This document shows, piece by piece, positions 51,631 to 59,912 of a DNA stretch of 64,000 bases. The DNA comes from CFX5 sp023384495 (lineage in GTDB: Bacteria > Chloroflexota > Anaerolineae > Caldilineales > Caldilineaceae): NCBI GenBank assembly GCA_048499455.1, contig JASNZV010000001.1, positions 496,001 to 560,000 on the forward strand, written 5' to 3'. The notes under the pieces are model-generated. The model ran no database searches. It had not been told where the DNA came from and worked only from the letters and a program-made list of their open reading frames with translations. The position numbers were made by a program, and so were the translations under genes. Numbering within the stretch: position 1 is the first letter of the stretch; every line of letters starts with the position of its first letter.

Positions 51631-54024
51631 TTAGGGATAGGAGGAGTACTTCGATGTGCTGACTACGAGGAACAAACCCAGTAGAACCAAGCCAATCCCC
51701 AGCCCCGCCAACCCCCATCGCCAGGGCTGGGGCGCAAAGCGCAACACCACCGTGGCCTCGCCCGCCGGGATGGGGATGGCCCGCAGCGCATGGTTGGCCC
51801 GCAGCACAGCCGTGGGTTGGCCATTGACGGTCGCTCGCCAACCCGGATACCAAACCTCGCTCAATACCAGATAGCCCGGCGCTGACGCGTTGACCTGCAC
51901 GGTCATGCCGTTGGCGTGCGCCGCCACCACCGCTGCGGCGGACGGCCCTGCCGCGCTCGCTTCCATCGGCGCAACGCCATCGGCATGGAGCACCACGACG
52001 CGGGAGGGATCGAACGTCTCGTCCTGCATCAAACGCAGGGCGGCGCTGGGGTCCGCTTCGGCTCTTGCCGCGTGTACGACCCACGCACGCGGCAGCGCAT
52101 CTGCGTTGCGATAGACGGCGAGCTCGCCCGGCGCATCGAAGGCCAGCTCGAACTTACCCTCGGGCAACGGCGTCCCGTCACGGGCGACGAGATAGCCGGC
52201 GTTGAGCATGTCATAGAGCCGGGTATGGCGACCGCCGGTTGCGGCCAACAGCGCCTGCCAGTGCGCCAACGCCAGCGGGTTGGCGACGCCGCCGATATCC
52301 TCCAGCCCGTGGAGGGCAGCCGCATCGGGCTGCCACAGGTCGTCAATGCCCGTGTCGGCGTCAATCCGATAGCCGGCCCCTTCGGCCCGCAAAAAGCTCA
52401 CAATCTCCGGGTGTTGATAGCCGCGGGTGGGGTCTGTTGAGCTGATATCCGTGTAGGCCCCGGCGGCGGCGAGGTCGAGATAAAGCACAGCAATCAGCAG
52501 GGCCGCGGCAAGCCCCCCACCAAACCACCCGGCGCGGCGAGCGGCTACGAGCGCCCATGTCGCCAGCCAACAGCCTGCGGCTAGCGTCACGGCCAGCGCC
52601 GCCACCGAGGCGCGCAAAAAAGCTTCGGGCTGCTGTTGTGTCAGCAGGAGCGCCACATAGAGCAGGGGCGCAAAGACGCCGGTCAGCAGCAGGCCGCCTG
52701 CCTTGAGCACAAAATCGAGCGCCTTGGCCGGCGCCGGGGTTTGCGCGCGCATGATCTGGTCTAGCCCCACCGCGCTCAACACAGCCAGGCCCAGCGTCCA
52801 GAGGATCAGGGCGCGGGCCGGGGCGCGCAACTGGTCGAAGCCCGGCATCAGCAGCGCCATCCAGCCGTGAAGGATGGCGTAAACCCCCAGCGCGGTGATG
52901 AAGCCGAAAAGCGCCAGTGCGATCCACGGCCAGAGCAGGCGACGGGTTGCGCTGCCGGCCAACGTCACCCCGGCGATGGCCAGCAGCAACGTCGCAACGC
53001 CGGCAAAGGGCGTCTCCACTCGTTGCCACAGGCTCCAGTGTAGGGCAGGGCCGCGGCCAAAGAATCCAGGCGTCACCAGCCCCAATGCCTGGGTAGGGGC
53101 CAGCGAAAAGTCGACCATCTCTTGATAGCTAAAGTGGCTACGTTCGGTGTAACCCGCCAACTCCACCGCCGGCAACAGGATGGGCGCGGTGAGCAACCCT
53201 GTAGCAGCCAGGCATACCAACGCGACCTGAAGCGTTGGCCGCAACAAGCCGCCCCACAGCGCGCCTGTTGCAGGTCGCCGCCCTCGAATTGCAGCCCCCA
53301 CCCAAACCACCGTGTAGATCCCAATCGCCAACCCGATATAGAGCGAACTCTGAGCGTGGCCGGCATAATTGCCCACGGCAAAGAGCAGCGCAGCCAGCGC
53401 CGCCCACCGCAGGTTTCGTTCGACCAGCGCGCGATGATAGGCGGCCAGCACCCAAGGCAGCCAGCTCAACACGGCGATCAAATTCAGGTTGCCCAGGTGG
53501 ATCAGCAATGGGTCGCTGAACTGAAAGGCCAACGCCCCAAAGAGCGCCGCAGGCCGCGCCACCGGCTGGCCGTCGGCCCAGCGCACCGTTCGCAACAGCA
53601 CATAGAGGCCCAGCCCGGCCCAATAAAGATGGCCAATGGCGAGCCACTGCATGGTGGGATAGGCAAAGTCGGGCTTGACGACAAAGAGGATCAGATTGGG
53701 CGGATAGAGAAAACCGGCCTGGATGTCGCTGATAAAGGGGGCGCCGCCGTAGAGGTGAGGATTCCACAACGGCAGCACACCCTGACGCAACTGTTCTGCG
53801 GCAAAACGATAGGTAGGGAAAAGAAAGCTGACCAGGTCGCCACCATCAGCGGGCTGATAGACATCACCGCTGAGCGTGCGCCAGAAGAAGCCCAGGGTAA
53901 GTAGAAAGAGCAACCCGCCGGCCAGGAGGTCGCGCGCCAACCCGCGCCATGCGGGCCGTTCCCGGCGCAGCCATGCGCCCCATAACACCAGCAACCAGAA
54001 CAATCCAAGCGCGGCCAGGGCCAT
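51631..54024 (-). CDS. YfhO-like large membrane protein
   Basis: The 797-residue protein from ATG 54024 has about a dozen hydrophobic segments and a soluble C-terminal part from about residue 520. The early block GDLVSFLFPTYRFAAEQLRQGVLPLWNPHLYGGAPF is the signature of the YfhO/bacterial membrane protein family (GT-C-like glycosyltransferase fold). The last 150 residues form a beta domain (PGYLVLSEVWYPGWRATVNG). Such proteins are linked to glycosylation of lipoteichoic acids or surface polymers, mostly by analogy. It closes an operon with the two genes upstream (54.0-55.3 kb). Confidence 0.83.
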   Translation of the reverse strand: MALAALGLFWLLVLWGAWLRRERPAWRGLARDLLAGGLLFLLTLGFFWRTLSGDVYQPADGGDLVSFLFPTYRFAAEQLRQGVLPLWNPHLYGGAPFISDIQAGFLYPPNLILFVVKPDFAYPTMQWLAIGHLYWAGLGLYVLLRTVRWADGQPVARPAALFGALAFQFSDPLLIHLGNLNLIAVLSWLPWVLAAYHRALVERNLRWAALAALLFAVGNYAGHAQSSLYIGLAIGIYTVVWVGAAIRGRRPATGALWGGLLRPTLQVALVCLAATGLLTAPILLPAVELAGYTERSHFSYQEMVDFSLAPTQALGLVTPGFFGRGPALHWSLWQRVETPFAGVATLLLAIAGVTLAGSATRRLLWPWIALALFGFITALGVYAILHGWMALLMPGFDQLRAPARALILWTLGLAVLSAVGLDQIMRAQTPAPAKALDFVLKAGGLLLTGVFAPLLYVALLLTQQQPEAFLRASVAALAVTLAAGCWLATWALVAARRAGWFGGGLAAALLIAVLYLDLAAAGAYTDISSTDPTRGYQHPEIVSFLRAEGAGYRIDADTGIDDLWQPDAAALHGLEDIGGVANPLALAHWQALLAATGGRHTRLYDMLNAGYLVARDGTPLPEGKFELAFDAPGELAVYRNADALPRAWVVHAARAEADPSAALRLMQDETFDPSRVVVLHADGVAPMEASAAGPSAAAVVAAHANGMTVQVNASAPGYLVLSEVWYPGWRATVNGQPTAVLRANHALRAIPIPAGEATVVLRFAPQPWRWGLAGLGIGLVLLGLFLVVSTSKYSSYP

Positions 54025-54053
54025 ATGCAATCCGTGGTTTAGTTACACAGGAC

Positions 54054-54464
54054 TTACTCATCGCCTTCAATGCCGCCGGCAGGCATCTGCAGATCGACCA
54101 CGTTGCCGTGAAAATCGATGACAATTTTGAAGCCGAGCATGCCAAGCCACTGTTTCGCCTCATCGGGCAACGATTGCCCCACGTTTTGCTCGATGTTGTT
54201 GATCGACGATTCCAGCGCGGCCTTGGTGAAGATATCGTCCTTGCCCAGCATGTCGAGCATCGTCTTCACGGCCAGGTCCCGTTGGCCTTCCACCTGTTCG
54301 CGCATAAAACGAAGCACTTGCAGATCAACTTGCACGGCGTCGATGTGACGCCTGAAATCGTCATCCATCACCACATAACACGCGGTCTCGCCTACGTAGG
54401 CAACCTCGGCCGGGACCCCGCCTTCATCAAAGACAAGCCCCGCAAACATGGCGGATTGAGCCAT
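54054..54464 (-). CDS. Conserved-looking hypothetical protein, 136 aa
   Basis: The 136-residue acidic protein starts at ATG 54464 directly behind AGGAGG. It has no signal peptide or membrane segment. The first 45 residues look beta-rich (SAMFAGLVFDEGGVPAEVAYVGE). The middle is helical (DLQVLRFMREQVEGQRDLAVKTMLDML), and the end FKIVIDFHGNVVDLQMPAGG is a beta hairpin. I do not recognise a family. It lies between a TIM-barrel isomerase gene (73 bases upstream) and the YfhO-like gene (29 bases downstream), all on the minus strand. Confidence 0.7.
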   Translation of the reverse strand: MAQSAMFAGLVFDEGGVPAEVAYVGETACYVVMDDDFRRHIDAVQVDLQVLRFMREQVEGQRDLAVKTMLDMLGKDDIFTKAALESSINNIEQNVGQSLPDEAKQWLGMLGFKIVIDFHGNVVDLQMPAGGIEGDE

Positions 54465-54537
54465 CGTAAACCTCCTGACAGCGAGACAAGGACAAAGGTG
54501 AGGGGGAATCACCCAGTCGCTCAGCCACGCTGCCGTC

Positions 54538-55299
54538 CTATCCCAGCTTCTTGCTCAGGAACTCATAGCTGCGGCGGATGCTGGTCAGCGGCTCTTTGGG
54601 CAAATCATGCTCGACAACGTACCATTCAGCGCCCCCTGCCTTGGCTGCGGGCAGCAAGGCGGCCCAGTCGAGCAGACCGTGCCCCACATCGGCAAAGCCC
54701 ATTTCGTCCTGGTTTTCGCCTTCGGGGGCCAGATCTTTGCAGTGGATGCGCGGGCAGCGACCGGCGTATTGTTTCAACATGGCCACGCCATCTTGCCCGC
54801 CTCGCTGCACCCAGGCCAGGTCGATCTCAAAGCCGACACTGGGCGCGGTATCGAGCAGCCAGTCGATGGCCAGGCGCCCGTCGATCTCGGCCATTTCAAA
54901 GGCGTGGTTGTGATAGAGCAGGCGCAAACCGGCATCGTTGACCCGCTTGGCCAGGTCGGCAAGCGTCCGGCCCAGCGCCTGCCAGCCGGCCGCATCGGGA
55001 GCGCGTAAGGCTTCCGGCACCCAGGGCACAACCAATGTGTCGTTCCCTACGGCCTTGTTGAAGGTGACCACGCCGGCAAAGTCACTTTCAAACACGGGCA
55101 GGCCCACATGGGCGGATGCAATGCGCAGCCCATGCTTTTCGAGCAACGCGTTCATTTCATCGGCGGTGCAGCCATGATTGCTGGTTGTTTCCACACCGGC
55201 ATAGCCAATCGCGGCTACTTCGCCCAACAGTTGGTCAAAGGGCATCTGCACATTGCGCAGGGTGTACAATTGCACAGCAATCGGGAGTGAAGTGGGCAT
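54538..55299 (-). CDS. Sugar phosphate isomerase/epimerase family (xylose-isomerase-like TIM barrel)
   Basis: The 253-residue protein starts at ATG 55299 behind AAAGGA. It shows the AP-endonuclease-2/xylose isomerase-like TIM barrel: AVQLYTLRN at the start, AAIGYAGVETT, LLYHNHAFEMAEIDG, and VGFEIDLAWVQRGGQD. It ends with the metal-site strands RIHCKDLAPEGENQDEMGFADVGHGLLDW and WYVVEHDLPKEP. Glu and His ligands of the divalent metal are in place. Members isomerise or epimerise sugars, or degrade inositol-type compounds. The substrate is unknown. An upstream ATG-like codon in frame (55371) lacks a ribosome-binding site. Confidence 0.87.
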   Translation of the reverse strand: MPTSLPIAVQLYTLRNVQMPFDQLLGEVAAIGYAGVETTSNHGCTADEMNALLEKHGLRIASAHVGLPVFESDFAGVVTFNKAVGNDTLVVPWVPEALRAPDAAGWQALGRTLADLAKRVNDAGLRLLYHNHAFEMAEIDGRLAIDWLLDTAPSVGFEIDLAWVQRGGQDGVAMLKQYAGRCPRIHCKDLAPEGENQDEMGFADVGHGLLDWAALLPAAKAGGAEWYVVEHDLPKEPLTSIRRSYEFLSKKLG

Positions 55300-55722
55300 A
55301 GCGAACTGTCCTTTCAAAAAGAGTTTTCTGTACTGCGCTTTTTCGCCCGACGATCCGGGCGGTGCTGCCACCCCTGATTATGCTTGGCAACGCAGGTTCT
55401 GTCAAACACACGCCGTTCGCCGTTCGATGGGTGCATCCCAAATTAAAGACAGCACAGGTGAACTGTCACCTGTCTGATCGAGGGGGCTGTCGCACAAACA
55501 TTCTAGAGCACTTGTGGTAAACTACCACTACCATAAGGCTTTGACGACGATTGCCGCGAAGACCTCCGGGAAGTGACCGCAATTTGGCGGTTGAGAGAGT
55601 TGATTCTGGCCACTTCCCGGAGGCCGGGTTGCGCCTATCACGCCAAGTCTTGGTGCAGTACTACAAATTATCTCAAAACTCATCTCAGAATCGGTATTGT
55701 TGAATCACCGGGCTAAGCAATT
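55300..55722. other. Divergent intergenic region with a large palindrome
   Basis: About 420 bases between the TIM-barrel gene (minus) and the helicase gene (plus). It contains a short IR around ACAGGTGA/TCACCTGT near 55451-55474 and a 16-bp palindrome at 55563-55623 with an inner hairpin. No ORF is supported. Confidence 0.55.
55563..55623. repeat. Nested palindrome in divergent promoter region
   Basis: CCTCCGGGAAGTGACC (55563-55578) pairs with GGCCACTTCCCGGAGG (55608-55623) with one A.G mismatch. Inside it, ACCGC/GCGGT forms a second small hairpin (55576-55591). The word CTGGCCACTTC is shared with the terminator at 18230-18266. Confidence 0.7.
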
Positions 55723-57945
55723 GTGCATCTAACGCCGCAACAACAGGCAATCGTCGACCATAATCTAGGCCCTGCGCTCGTTTTTGCCGTGGCCGGCGCC
55801 GGCAAAACCACGGCCATGGTGCAACGCATCGCCCGCCTCGTGCGCGAGGGGGTCTTTCGGCCCGAACAGATTCTCGCCACCTCATTCAACCGGGCAGCGA
55901 ATGAGGAGATCACGGCGCGCCTCAAGGCCCACCCCGGCGGCGACCGTGTGCAGGTGCGTACGCTCCACGCGCTGGGCTATCTCATCGTGCGCGGGGCGCA
56001 CCGCCGCAAGCTGCTGCCCCACGTGCGCCTCGACTTGCTGCGCGATGGCGCCGAAGGGGCGGAGCGCCAGCTCCTCTACAAGGCGTTGGCCGAGGCGCGC
56101 CAGCGTCGCGTCCCCTATGTCGACGAACTCAACCGGCTCGACCCAGAAGACTTTCTCAGCTATGTGGGCGCCTGCAAGGGCAATTTGCACTATGCCGATC
56201 TCAAAGGCGCCCAATTGCCCGAGGCCGCACAAGCTGTGGCGCAACAGGCGCGCCCACCCGCCGGGCTGGCCTGGTATCTCGACCTCTATCGGCTCTATGA
56301 GCAGGTGCGCCGGCAGGAAGGGCTGCTCGGTTTTGACGACATGCTCATGACGGGCTGGGAAATCCTTGTGCGCCATGAGGTGGTGCTGGCCGAGCTGCGC
56401 GCTCAGATCCAGTGTGTCCTCGTCGACGAATACCAGGACATCAACCTGGCGCAGGCCGAGATCCTCGACCTGCTCACCTCGCCCCAGCGCAACTACATGG
56501 CCATCGGCGACGATGACCAGACCATCTACGAGTGGCGCGGGGCCAGCCCACGCTTCATCCTCGGCTTTGAGGAACGCTACAGCGCCCAGGTCTATTACAT
56601 GACCGACAACTTCCGCTGCAAAGCATCGCATGTTGCGCTGGCCAACCGGGTGATCGAACACAACCAGGTGCGCCGCCCCAAGCGCCTGGGGCTGACCCAG
56701 GGCTTTGACGGCGGGACCTATCTGCATGTGGAGGCCAATGCCGAACAGATGGGCCGCCACATTGCCGACGAGATCGCCGGCGCGCTGGGCGTCGGCTACC
56801 GTCACGACCAGATTGCGATTCTGGTGCGCATTTACGCCCAGACGCCGCCGGTCGAGCAGTTTCTCATTGCGCGCAACATCCCCTATCAAGTGGTGGGCAG
56901 CGAGCCGTTCTATGAACGAACCGAGGTGCGAGTGCTGCTCGACTACTGTCACGTGGCCGAGGCCGAGCGGCTGCTCGAAGCCGGCGCCTCCCTCAGCGAC
57001 GAACAGGCGCAGGCGTTCCAGCGCGCCTGGCGCGCGATCTACAACCAGCCAACACGCTACCTGAGCCGCGCCCTGGCCGACAAAATCGGCGACTTTGTGG
57101 TGCGGAGCCAATTGCCGTTGACACGCGCGCTCGCCGCGGCCCAAGGACAGATAGGTGAGCGGCAGGCAAAGGCCCTGGGCCGGTTGGCCGACGATCTGCG
57201 CTGGCTGGCGAGCGCGCTCGCCGCCCGCCGCCTGGCAGAAGCCACCCTGCGCCAGTTGGACGAGCGACTGCAATACCGCGCCTATCTCAAGGGCAGCAGC
57301 GGCTTCCCTGAAACCGGCGCGGCCAAGGCGGCCAGCATCACGGCGCTGCTCGACTATGCCGCGCGCAAAGGGACGATCCCCCAGTTTTTGCAGCATCTCG
57401 AGGCTCTGGCCACAGCCCATCAGCAGATGATCACCGACCCCAACCAGCCCACGGTGACCATCACCACCATGTTTCGCGCCAAGGGGTTGGAGTGGCCGAT
57501 TGTCTTTGTGCCCCATTGCAACCAGGGCGCCATCCCCTATGAAAGGATGGCAAGCCTGGAAGAAGAACGGCGCCTGCTCTATGTCGCCATCACCCGTTCG
57601 CGCCACATACTCCACCTCCATACGCTGCGCGGCCAGCCTATCACGCAGTTTCTCGAAGAGGCCAGCGCAGCCAGCACGCTGGAGTGGGTGGCGGCGATCC
57701 AGCGCGCGCTGGCCAGCGAGCCGGGCAGTTGGCGCACCGACGAGATGGTGGGGCTGGCCGTTTTGTCGCAGCGGCTGGGGCTGTCCGAATACTTCCGCAC
57801 CTGGTGGGATGCGCCACCGCAACAGAAACAGCGTATCGCCCGGCTGGCGCTGCGCATCTTGCAGAGCATCGACAAACATGAGCTAGGCCAGCAAGTGCGC
57901 ATGTTGCCGGGCGACGACCAACTCTGGCGCGAGCTGGCCGGGTAG
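55723..57945 (+). CDS. UvrD/PcrA-like SF1 helicase
   Basis: The 740-residue protein begins with GTG 55723 and the Q-motif stretch LTPQQQAIVDHNLGPALVFAVAGAGKTTAM (Walker A). Further SF1A motifs follow: TSFNRAANEEI, VLVDEYQDIN (Walker B), GDDDQTIYEWRGA, NFRCKASHV, TMFRAKGLEWPIVFVP and RRLLYVAITRSR. It has the PcrA/UvrD core but a reduced C-terminal region, so its exact repair role (Rep-like or UvrD-like) is uncertain. Downstream a heptamer array separates it from the LysE gene. Confidence 0.9.
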   Translation: MHLTPQQQAIVDHNLGPALVFAVAGAGKTTAMVQRIARLVREGVFRPEQILATSFNRAANEEITARLKAHPGGDRVQVRTLHALGYLIVRGAHRRKLLPHVRLDLLRDGAEGAERQLLYKALAEARQRRVPYVDELNRLDPEDFLSYVGACKGNLHYADLKGAQLPEAAQAVAQQARPPAGLAWYLDLYRLYEQVRRQEGLLGFDDMLMTGWEILVRHEVVLAELRAQIQCVLVDEYQDINLAQAEILDLLTSPQRNYMAIGDDDQTIYEWRGASPRFILGFEERYSAQVYYMTDNFRCKASHVALANRVIEHNQVRRPKRLGLTQGFDGGTYLHVEANAEQMGRHIADEIAGALGVGYRHDQIAILVRIYAQTPPVEQFLIARNIPYQVVGSEPFYERTEVRVLLDYCHVAEAERLLEAGASLSDEQAQAFQRAWRAIYNQPTRYLSRALADKIGDFVVRSQLPLTRALAAAQGQIGERQAKALGRLADDLRWLASALAARRLAEATLRQLDERLQYRAYLKGSSGFPETGAAKAASITALLDYAARKGTIPQFLQHLEALATAHQQMITDPNQPTVTITTMFRAKGLEWPIVFVPHCNQGAIPYERMASLEEERRLLYVAITRSRHILHLHTLRGQPITQFLEEASAASTLEWVAAIQRALASEPGSWRTDEMVGLAVLSQRLGLSEYFRTWWDAPPQQKQRIARLALRILQSIDKHELGQQVRMLPGDDQLWRELAG

Positions 57946-57954
57946 CCAGCCCGG

Positions 57955-58001
57955 CAATCGTCCATCGTCCATCGTCCATCGTCCATCGTCTATCGTCTAT
58001 G
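57955..58001. repeat. Heptamer tandem array between helicase and LysE genes
   Basis: About six units of TCCATCG/TCTATCG (CAATCG then TCCATCG x4, TCTATCG, TCTATGG). The ATG start of the LysE gene (57999) lies in the last unit. Confidence 0.85.
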
Positions 58002-58808
58002 GTCAACTACTCGCTATTCTTAACGTCACTCTGGGTAGGGATTGTGTTTTGCGCACCGCCGGGGGCAATCACTGCCGAGGCCATCCGCCGCGGGGCGGCG
58101 CGCGGGTTCCGCCCGGCGCTGTTAGTTGAATTCGGCTCGCTGGTGGGTGACGCCACTTGGGCGGCCCTTGCGCTGCTTGGGCTGGCCTTTGTGGTGCAGA
58201 ACGCGGGGATGCAGGCGGCGCTGGCGTTGGTGGGAGCGGGGCTGCTGCTCTACCTGGCTCGTTCAGCGCTCAAGGACGCGCACGCGGCCACCGCCCAACC
58301 CGGCGCACTGGCCTTTCTCACGGACCTGGCCTGGGGTGGGCTGGCTGTTGTGGGGTTGGTCTGGCTCATCCAGGGGGCGCCGGCAACAATTTCGACGCAA
58401 GGGGGATGGCTGCCGTGGGTGCTGGGTGCGGTGCTCTTTGTGGCGGGCTGGCAGCGGAGCGGCCGCGCCGTCCCCCACGCCCTGCCTCAAGCGCATGGCG
58501 GCGCCACCGGCAGCGACTTTGCCACCGGCGCCGCGCTCTCGCTGGGCAACCCGTGGAACATCGTCTTTTGGGTAGGGATCGGCGCCAAACAACTGGCTGC
58601 GCTGGAGAACCCCCAGTGGAGCGACCACCTCACCTTCTTCAGCGGCTTTATGGCTGGCGCGGTGGTCTGGTGCTTCTTCATGGCCGGGTTGATTGGGTTT
58701 GGCCGGCGCTTTGTCACCCCCACCTTTTTTCGTCGCGTCAACCTGGTCTGCGGCCTGTTGCTGGGCTTCTTTGCGCTTCAATTGTTAGCAGAAACCTTCA
58801 GGCGCTGA
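57999..58808 (+). CDS. LysE/RhtB-family exporter
   Basis: The 269-residue membrane protein shows the LysE pattern: SLWVGIVFCAPPGAITAEAIRRGAARGFRPALLVEFGSLVGDATWAAL in the first part, then five more helices ending LLLGFFALQLLAETF. LysE proteins export amino acids or other small metabolites. The start ATG lies inside the heptamer array, which also must supply or replace the ribosome-binding site; no AGGAGG is present. The C-terminus converges with the JAMM gene 8 bases later. Confidence 0.84.
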   Translation: MVNYSLFLTSLWVGIVFCAPPGAITAEAIRRGAARGFRPALLVEFGSLVGDATWAALALLGLAFVVQNAGMQAALALVGAGLLLYLARSALKDAHAATAQPGALAFLTDLAWGGLAVVGLVWLIQGAPATISTQGGWLPWVLGAVLFVAGWQRSGRAVPHALPQAHGGATGSDFATGAALSLGNPWNIVFWVGIGAKQLAALENPQWSDHLTFFSGFMAGAVVWCFFMAGLIGFGRRFVTPTFFRRVNLVCGLLLGFFALQLLAETFRR

Positions 58809-58816
58809 TGCCTCAC

Positions 58817-59419
58817 TCATCCCTCCTCATTCATCACCTGGATCGGATGTTCGGCGATCTCAACGACCCGGCTCTCCAGGTCGCCATCCGCATGGCGGTA
58901 ATAGACGATGTAGAATGGGGGCGCGGCGCGCTCGGCCAGCGCCAACAGGGCGGGCGGCGGCTCGGCGTCGGGCTGGTGGTAGGCGAAGAGATTGGGGCGC
59001 GTTTCATAAAAGGCCAGCGACTCTTGCAGGGCCGGCACATCGAGTTCCCAAAAATGCGCCGTCATGCGATAGGCGCGCACCACCGGCGCGTCATCATGCT
59101 CCAGCGAACAGATAAAGTAGATCTTGTTGGGATACTCGGCGATCCAGGCGTCGGTGGCCGACGGGTAGGCCTCGCTCTCGGGGTGCGAGTGGTAGACGCC
59201 CACCATTTCGTCCTCGTAGCGGGTAAACTCGAGCAGCGTCTTTGTATCCACCTCGTAGTGGATCACCCGGTCTTCGGCCATATTCTGAGCGCGCTGCGCC
59301 TGGGTCGCCGTCAGCCCATCCCCGCGCACAATGCCGCAGACCTCCTCGGGCTTGCCCTCGCGCGCATGGGCGATGATCGCGTCGTACACAGATTGCGGCA
59401 ACTTGATTGCTTCGTTCAT
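58817..59419 (-). CDS. JAMM/MPN+ metalloprotease-like protein
   Basis: The 200-residue protein starts at ATG 59419. It has the JAMM zinc motif His77-x-His79-x10-Asp90 in GVYHSHPESEAYPSATD, with Glu26 as the likely catalytic acid (KPEEVCG). It is a bacterial MPN+ protein of the M67 kind, which remove ubiquitin-like tails or cysteine-conjugated sulfur carriers. No ThiS/MoaD-like gene is next to it here. The longer frame upstream (to 59479) is rejected because it has no good ribosome-binding site. Confidence 0.87.
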   Translation of the reverse strand: MNEAIKLPQSVYDAIIAHAREGKPEEVCGIVRGDGLTATQAQRAQNMAEDRVIHYEVDTKTLLEFTRYEDEMVGVYHSHPESEAYPSATDAWIAEYPNKIYFICSLEHDDAPVVRAYRMTAHFWELDVPALQESLAFYETRPNLFAYHQPDAEPPPALLALAERAAPPFYIVYYRHADGDLESRVVEIAEHPIQVMNEEG

Positions 59420-59447
59420 CTTGTCCACATGTTTTGTTGGCGAACGC

Positions 59448-59684
59448 CTACATCCGGTCCGCTTCTTCAGGTTCCACATCTGGCGCCTTGGCCAGCACGG
59501 CCAAAAGTTTCTCCCGGCTACCCCGTTCGCTTCGAGTTCTAATATAGTCGATAGTATCCAACGCCGCCATTTTTTCCGCGATAGCCAATGTAATGAATTG
59601 GTTCAGTGAAACCCCTTCACGCTGGGCCAAGTCACGCAAATGCTGGTGCATGGACTTGGCCCGGCGCAAACTCAATGCACTCAT
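59448..59684 (-). CDS. Ribbon-helix-helix antitoxin
   Basis: The 78-residue protein is a RHH DNA-binding antitoxin: a short N-terminal strand (SALSLRRA), then the helix-turn-helix-like LRDLAQREGVSLNQFITLAIAEKMAAL. It ends with the toxin-binding tail KLLAVLAKAPDVEPEEADRM. Such proteins pair with PIN-type ribonuclease toxins of COG1569. Here its start overlaps the stop of a truncated PIN fragment as ATGA. Confidence 0.85.
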   Translation of the reverse strand: MSALSLRRAKSMHQHLRDLAQREGVSLNQFITLAIAEKMAALDTIDYIRTRSERGSREKLLAVLAKAPDVEPEEADRM

Positions 59685-59884
59685 TTTCCCTCTCCAAACA
59701 TAATCAACAAGGTCCGAGGCGTAACCACCTGTATGATAAAACGCTCTGCCCCCACAAAGTTCCGCGTATTGTATGGAACAATATATTCACAGCTCGCAGC
59801 AACTGCCAGTTCCAGAACAAACTCATCGCCTGGATCGCGTACAAAAGGCCGCCACTGAAAATGAGCCTGGATAGCATGTCCCAA
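59681..59884 (-). pseudogene. PIN-domain toxin remnant (C-terminal part only)
   Basis: The frame encodes only the last part of a COG1569-type PIN toxin: QAHFQWRPFVRDPGDEFVLELAVAASCEYIVPYNTRNF and VVTPRTLL. These match the typical WRPVLRDPDDDMVLELAVA..YIVT..TRDF region. The N-terminal half with the first two catalytic Asp residues is missing, and an in-frame TAA stands just upstream near 59901. The remnant abuts the 3' end of glcD. The antitoxin gene appears intact. Confidence 0.8.
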
Positions 59885-59912
59885 CGCGCAAAGCGAACGT
59901 TAACCCACCACC

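Noticed and set aside
55882..57879. Frame of about 665 codons on the minus strand opposite the UvrD-like helicase
   Set aside because: The plus strand has all SF1 helicase motifs; the opposite frame has none.
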